Below, in pieces: positions 60,098-64,000 of a stretch of DNA of 64,000 bases. Below the pieces are notes generated by a model, which worked only from the letters and a program-made list of their open reading frames with translations, was not told the origin of the DNA and searched no databases. How positions within the stretch are numbered: the first letter of the stretch is position 1; each line of letters opens with the position of its first letter. The position numbers and the translations under genes are program-made. This stretch comes from Azoarcus sp. Aa7 (lineage in GTDB: Bacteria > Pseudomonadota > Gammaproteobacteria > Burkholderiales > Rhodocyclaceae): the NCBI RefSeq assembly GCF_014822185.1, contig NZ_QVLR01000016.1, forward strand, positions 1 to 64,000, in the 5' to 3' direction.

Positions 60098-60742
60098 CTA
60101 CTCCATTGCGAAAGCTTCGCTCTCGATGTCGAAAAACGCCCGCATCAGCGCACCGGCGCGAGCATAGAACCGTGCCTGCGGCGCCGCGGCGAGCGCATCC
60201 GCGAGACGCGCGTACCAGGGCTGCAGGTGACGGATGAAAAAGCGGCGCTGCCGCGCGAGGCCGGCCTCGTCGGGGCCGGTGAGCACGAGGTGGCGCATGA
60301 CCTCGGCGAGCGCGGCGATGTGATCCTCGGTCTCGGAGACGCCGTAGCGGCGGGCAAGACCCAGTCCGGCGAGGTCGTCGCGCAGCTCGGCGAGCGGTTC
60401 CTCCATCAGGAAGCCCGCGAGGTAGAAGGAACCGAAGAGCATCACGTCGGGCCGGCCGATGCCGTAGAACAGGGCATCGTATTCGTCATGCACGGTGGCC
60501 GCGTCGCTGCCCGCGGCGATCTCGCCGAGCCCCGCCCAAGCGGCTGCGAATGGCGTGTCGCCGCTGCCGAGCACGTGCGCGGAGGCGACCAGCGCGGTGA
60601 GCAGCGGTCCCCCCGGCGCGGCGAAGAACAGGTTGCCCAGCAGCGCATAGTGGTGCGCCCGCGCGCGGTCCTCGTCGGTGAGCAGCGGTCCGTCGCCGGA
60701 CGCGGGGTGCTGCGGCTGGAAGATCGTGACAGGGGCGTTCAT
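60098..60742 (-). CDS. TorD/DmsD-family molybdoenzyme chaperone
   Basis: A 214-residue all-helical chaperone of the TorD family. It binds the Tat signal of the molybdoenzyme until the cofactor is inserted. The pattern FFAAPGG ... EYDALFYGIGRPDVMLFGSFYLAGFLMEEPL, split over its core, is typical. The ATG overlaps the upstream TGA (ATGA), so it is translated with the ferredoxin gene. Its client is presumably FdhA. Confidence 0.9.
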   Translation of the reverse strand: MNAPVTIFQPQHPASGDGPLLTDEDRARAHHYALLGNLFFAAPGGPLLTALVASAHVLGSGDTPFAAAWAGLGEIAAGSDAATVHDEYDALFYGIGRPDVMLFGSFYLAGFLMEEPLAELRDDLAGLGLARRYGVSETEDHIAALAEVMRHLVLTGPDEAGLARQRRFFIRHLQPWYARLADALAAAPQARFYARAGALMRAFFDIESEAFAME

Positions 60743-62796
60743 TCGGTCATGTCCCAGGCTTTGGTGCCGTTCTCGTTTTCCATCAGGTCGATCACGCGGC
60801 AGTCGGCGCACATGTGCAGACGCCGGCGCTGCGCCTCGCTCGCGAACATCGAGTGGCCGGCAAGGCGCGCGAACATCGCGTCGATGATCGGCTTCGCGCC
60901 CATCGCGGTGCCGCAGCGGATGCAGTGGAAGATCTCGGCCTCCTTCAGCGGCACCACGCGGCGCGCCACGTCGTCGAGCAGCAGACGCGGCGTGAGCGCG
61001 ATCGCGTTCTCGGGACAGGCGTTCGCGCACAGTCCGCACTGCACGCAGCTCTTTTCGAGGAAGCCGAGGCGCATCGCGTCCGTCGCGGCGCTGAGCGCCC
61101 CGGTCGGACAGGTGCCGACGCAGGACATGCACAGCGTGCAGGCATCGCTGACGGCGACGGCGCCGAAGGGGGCGCCGGCCTGCAGCGGGATTTCTGTGAC
61201 CGGCACGGGTGCCAGCGCGTGCAGGTGGCGCAGCGCGAGATCAAGCGTGTCGCGCTTGCGCGGGACGAGGCGGAAAGTCGCCGGGCGGCTCACGCCCTGC
61301 GCGGGCGTCCAGTCCCACAGCGCGGCTTCGAGTTCGGGCCAGTCGCCGGCATCGATCACGCGGACGTGCTCGCCGCCATAGCCGAGGCCGGAGAGGATCG
61401 CCTGCGCATGCGCGGCCTGCGCGCGCAGCGGCGCCGCGTCGTGCGTGCCGGCGGCGAGCACGGCGACCTGGCAGGCGCCCAGCGCAAGGCTGCCGAGCAT
61501 CAGGTCGAGGCCCACCGCGTCGGCGCTCCAGGTCTCGAGCGGGATCACGCGCGCCGGCAGGCCCTTGCCGCGGCGCGCGAGCCGGTCGATCAGCGCGCGG
61601 CCGGCCTCTGCGGAATGGAACAGCAGCGCGGGCGCCTCGCCGCCGGCTTCGCGGAAGCGCGTCAACACCGTCTTCACGCGCAGGCCGAGGTCCTCGACGC
61701 GCGGATATTGCGACGCGAGCGCGCCCGTCGGGCACACCGTCGAACAGGTGCCGCAGCCCTGGCACAGGTAAGGATCGACGCGCACCGTGTCGCCCGCCGA
61801 CACGATCGCCTCCGCCGAACAGGACTCGATGCACGCCGTACAGCCCGTCTTGCGCGAGCGGCTGTGCGCGCACAGCTTCGCGTCGAGCGCGACGTAGCGC
61901 GGCTTCTCGAATTCGCCGACGAGCTCGCCCAGCGCCTGCGCCGCGAGCGCCTGGTCGAGCGGATCGCGCCCCGGCGCTGCGTAGCCCTGCGGCGGCTCGA
62001 CGCGCTTGATGAGCGGCTCGGGCGACAGGTCGAGCACGAGGTCGAAGCGCCCTTCGCGGCGCGTGTCGGTGCGCGCAAAATCGATCGCGCCGACCGTGCC
62101 GCAGGCCGTCACGCACGCGCGGTGCGCGCGGCAACGCGCAGCGTCGACCTGGTAGTCCCAGCCGATCGCGCCCTCGGGACAGGCGCGGATGCAGGCGTTG
62201 CAGCGCACGCACAGGTCGAGGTCGATCGGGTTCTGCTGCGTCCACGCGGCGTCGAAGGCGCCGAGGTGGCCGGAGAGCGTCACGCCCGCGCCGGACCACA
62301 CCGGGTAGCGCCGTTCGGTCGGCAGTTCGGCATCGCGGCTCGTGCCGGTGAGCAGCACGGACACGTCGAAGCGCGCCGCCAGCCGCTCGGCCCAGCCCAG
62401 CGCCGCGCCCGCGTCGCCGACGATCAGCAGCTGATTGCCCGCCGCAAGCGTCACACCCACGACCGGTTCCGGTTCGGGCAGGGTCGCCGCGGCGATCAGC
62501 GCCGCCATCTTCGGCGTCGCGCCCAGGCCTTCGGCGGACCAGCCGGCGCTCTCGCGCAGGTTGAAGAAATCGATGCGCGTCATCGGCCGCTCCGCCGCCA
62601 CTTCGGCGAACAGCGCGGCCTCCTGCGTACAGCCGACGAGCACGTCGCCGCACGCGAGCGCAGACTCGAACTCGCCGATCTCCCGCCGGCACAGTTCGTG
62701 ATGGACTTTGAGCGGCACCGTGCTGCCCGCCGCGAGGGCTTTTTCATCGACCGCGAAACTGCGGTTGCAGTCGCACAGCCTGAGCTGTCTCTCCAC
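60739..62796 (-). CDS. Multi-cluster ferredoxin/oxidoreductase of the fdh operon
   Basis: A 685-residue protein with five complete 4Fe-4S-type cysteine motifs (about residues 196-206, 309-326, 345-355, 553-564 and 584-594), a weaker cysteine group at 222-232 and a final HCIRC ... MCADC pair. Between the first segment and the clusters lies a VVGVTLAAGNQLLIVGDAGAALG stretch, resembling a nucleotide-binding fold. Such genes are common in betaproteobacterial fdh clusters; the role is unclear. The start GTG at 62796 is preferred over a TTG at 62856 because the sigma54 promoter (62837-62852) lies between them. Confidence 0.85.
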   Translation of the reverse strand: MERQLRLCDCNRSFAVDEKALAAGSTVPLKVHHELCRREIGEFESALACGDVLVGCTQEAALFAEVAAERPMTRIDFFNLRESAGWSAEGLGATPKMAALIAAATLPEPEPVVGVTLAAGNQLLIVGDAGAALGWAERLAARFDVSVLLTGTSRDAELPTERRYPVWSGAGVTLSGHLGAFDAAWTQQNPIDLDLCVRCNACIRACPEGAIGWDYQVDAARCRAHRACVTACGTVGAIDFARTDTRREGRFDLVLDLSPEPLIKRVEPPQGYAAPGRDPLDQALAAQALGELVGEFEKPRYVALDAKLCAHSRSRKTGCTACIESCSAEAIVSAGDTVRVDPYLCQGCGTCSTVCPTGALASQYPRVEDLGLRVKTVLTRFREAGGEAPALLFHSAEAGRALIDRLARRGKGLPARVIPLETWSADAVGLDLMLGSLALGACQVAVLAAGTHDAAPLRAQAAHAQAILSGLGYGGEHVRVIDAGDWPELEAALWDWTPAQGVSRPATFRLVPRKRDTLDLALRHLHALAPVPVTEIPLQAGAPFGAVAVSDACTLCMSCVGTCPTGALSAATDAMRLGFLEKSCVQCGLCANACPENAIALTPRLLLDDVARRVVPLKEAEIFHCIRCGTAMGAKPIIDAMFARLAGHSMFASEAQRRRLHMCADCRVIDLMENENGTKAWDMTE

Positions 62797-62836
62797 TTTC
62801 TGTGTTCTGCCTGGCTGATTGAGGTGCTTCACGCCA

Positions 62837-62852
62837 AGCAGAGGACGTACCA
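62837..62852 (-). promoter_or_regulatory. sigma54 (RpoN) promoter of the fdh operon
   Basis: On the minus strand this reads TGGTACGTCCTCTGCT. It fits the -24/-12 consensus TGGCAC-N5-TTGCA: GG and GC have the required spacing and only two positions differ. Transcription would begin near 62826, about 30 bases before the ferredoxin GTG. Upstream, 80-110 bases away, are two motifs (62929-62940 and 62948-62960) suited to an enhancer-binding protein. Confidence 0.6.
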
Positions 62853-62928
62853 GCAAAACGGTAACAAAAGGGAGCAGGAATCCCTGATTTACCGTAGCAG
62901 AAAGCCCGAAATCGGGTCAGTCGGGACT

Positions 62929-62960
62929 AAAAGTCGCAGCGTCCCCAAAATGTCGCATTT
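62929..62960. promoter_or_regulatory. Paired TGTCGCA-type motifs upstream of the sigma54 promoter
   Basis: AAATG-TCG-CATTT (62948-62960) is a perfect palindrome. The related AAAAGTCGCAGC (62929-62940) is a direct partial copy (AAAATGTCGCATTT against TAAAAGTCGCAGC). Spacing from the -24 element fits activator sites for sigma54 promoters. The activator is not in the window. Confidence 0.4.
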
Positions 62961-62961
62961 C

Positions 62962-63525
62962 CTACGCCTTATCTGCGGATGGGGCGTCACCGCGGCCGAC
63001 CGGCGCCGCCGGATCCTCATGCCCACTGCCCGTTGGCGCCGCTCCGGCGGGCGACTCGTCGGGTGCCGCATCCGCTGCCTTCCGTGGCACGGTGGTCTGC
63101 GCATCGGGGGTATCCGCGGCCGCATCCTCGTCCTTGAGCAGGGTCTCGAACTGGCGCAGGCGCTGCAGCATGTCGGCCGGGATGGGATCGCTGCCCGAGT
63201 AGTCGTCGATGTAGATGTCGAGCTTGTCCATGCGCTCGAAGTGGAAGTGCGGATCGCTGAAGAGCTTGCGCAACGCCGCGCGGCGCAGCGACTCGCTGAC
63301 CTCCTTCTTCATGAAGGCGCTGAAGTCCGCCGCGAGATCCAGGCTGTCGATGGGCGGCAGCGCGGCCTCCGCGGGCGACACCGGCGACCCGGCGTCGGCG
63401 GGCGGCGCCGCAGCGGGTGCGGCGGCGCCTTGCGCGGCCGGGGTCGCCGGCACCGCCGGGGCCACGGGCTCGGCGGCGGCATCGTCGCGCTTCAGCCGCG
63501 ACCAGCGTTCGAGGAAACGGGTCAT
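62962..63525 (-). CDS. DUF3306 family protein
   Basis: A 187-residue protein: an N-terminal MTRFLERWSRLKRD motif that defines DUF3306, an Ala/Pro-rich linker, the conserved core LPPIDSLDLAADFSAFMKKEVSESLRRAALRKLF (read in two parts), HFHFERMDKLDIYIDDYS, and an Ala/Asp-rich disordered tail. The family accompanies formate dehydrogenase genes in proteobacteria; function is unknown. Its ATG overlaps the DUF3305 stop (ATGA). A weak CCCGAAATCGGG hairpin (62905-62916) lies downstream. Confidence 0.88.
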   Translation of the reverse strand: MTRFLERWSRLKRDDAAAEPVAPAVPATPAAQGAAAPAAAPPADAGSPVSPAEAALPPIDSLDLAADFSAFMKKEVSESLRRAALRKLFSDPHFHFERMDKLDIYIDDYSGSDPIPADMLQRLRQFETLLKDEDAAADTPDAQTTVPRKAADAAPDESPAGAAPTGSGHEDPAAPVGRGDAPSADKA

Positions 63526-63989
63526 GACTGCTCCCGGTCCTGCGTCAGCGGGTCGTTGCGGCGGATCTTCTTCCGCGGCGCGGGCTTGTAGTGCAGGTTC
63601 ACGAACGCACCGACCCAGTCGGCGATCTCGCGCGACATCGCGACGCCGTCGACCTGCTCGCCCGAGTCGAGCAGACGCGCCGCCTCGCCGTAGCTCACGG
63701 TGACGACGAGCGGTTGCGCGACGCCGTCCTCCTTGCGCCACATCACGAACACCTTGGGCACCGGCGAGCTCAGGTTGAGGAAGTAGTTGTCCGCCTCGTC
63801 GCGGAACAGCTCCAGCGCGAAACCGCCGACGAGGTACTGGTCACGGTCGGTCTCGGCGACCAGCTGGCGCGTCGCCGCAGGGTTGTCACCGAAGGCCGGC
63901 ACGACGCCGACGGCCTCCCAGGCCTCGTCCGCCCAGCGGCTCTGCAGGCGGCGGCGCTCCATGATGACGGCGACGGGAAAGTGGTCCAT
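63522..63989 (-). CDS. DUF3305 family protein
   Basis: A 155-residue protein with the DUF3305 pattern (VAVIMERRRLQSRWADEAWEAVGV at the start, YFLNLSSPVPKVFVMWR in the middle, SYGEAARLLDSGEQVDGVAM and the basic tail KPAPRKKIRRNDPL). It is a partner of DUF3306 in formate dehydrogenase loci. No catalytic residues are known. It begins 11 bases from the window edge, so upstream regulation is not visible. Confidence 0.9.
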   Translation of the reverse strand: MDHFPVAVIMERRRLQSRWADEAWEAVGVVPAFGDNPAATRQLVAETDRDQYLVGGFALELFRDEADNYFLNLSSPVPKVFVMWRKEDGVAQPLVVTVSYGEAARLLDSGEQVDGVAMSREIADWVGAFVNLHYKPAPRKKIRRNDPLTQDREQS

Positions 63990-64000
63990 GCGGCGAACTC

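Noticed and set aside
60814-63591. 925-residue open frame on the plus strand opposite the ferredoxin and DUF3306 genes
   Set aside because: Antisense shadow; it crosses the intergenic promoter region and shows no conserved motifs.

Overview
The window is a 64 kb piece of chromosome from a high-GC member of the Betaproteobacteria. The gene complement and order (mre/mrd/lip cluster, gatCAB, phoBR, ubiE/ubiJ, mnmG-rsmG-parAB-atp, an fdh cluster with DUF3305/DUF3306 proteins) point to the Rhodocyclales (Azoarcus/Aromatoleum/Thauera-like). That placement is an inference from gene content and protein style, not from a marker RNA. No rRNA, tRNA or CRISPR array was seen. Nearly all of the window is core-genome material. 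The left edge is the tail of an IS110-type transposase.

Layout. 1-2 kb: IS110 remnant, a DUF4197 protein, and a one-cysteine DksA with a structured leader. 1.5-12.3 kb, all on the minus strand: the cell-shape and wall cluster mreB-mreC-mreD-mrdA(PBP2)-rodA-rlpA-dacA, running into a D-amino-acid aminotransferase gene, a ybeD-like gene, lipB and lipA. 12.4-16.2 kb plus strand: gatC-gatA-(lipoprotein)-gatB; part of gatB has codon use unlike its flanks. 16.2-19.3 kb: a class II glutamine amidotransferase, a HIT protein and a large protein with PilZ-like motifs, whose 3' end overlaps convergent phoR. 19.2-21.3 kb: phoB-phoR behind a recognisable Pho box. 21.4-24.2 kb plus strand: DUF971, ubiE, a Tim44-like protein and ubiJ.

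24.4-31.4 kb minus strand: the complete nine-gene ATP synthase operon atpIBEFHAGDC with a strong-looking sigma70 promoter and a perfect 12-bp terminator. 31.5-35.8 kb: mnmG-rsmG-parA-parB. 35.9-38.4 kb: a large YiiX-like cysteine-hydrolase protein, a KTSC protein and a YjdM/PhnA zinc-ribbon protein. 38.4-41.5 kb: a glutamate/aspartate-type ABC transporter (gltIJKL). 42-45.5 kb: a one-TM protein with 14 WD40 repeats and a class V aminotransferase. 45.6-53 kb: an alpha-2-macroglobulin with an intact thioester motif, translationally coupled to pbpC. 53-55 kb: an HD-GYP protein and thiol peroxidase. 55-64 kb minus strand: a membrane-bound, periplasm-facing molybdenum/tungsten formate dehydrogenase with accessory genes. 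A good sigma54-type promoter lies in front of its multi-cluster ferredoxin gene.

The most interesting items are the sigma54-type promoter and paired upstream motifs of the fdh operon; the WD40 protein that looks like the membrane/sensor half of an nSTAND protein without its NTPase; the PilZ-like protein; the codon-usage mosaic in gatB; and the dksA leader with mutually exclusive hairpins. No clearly undescribed multi-gene system was found.
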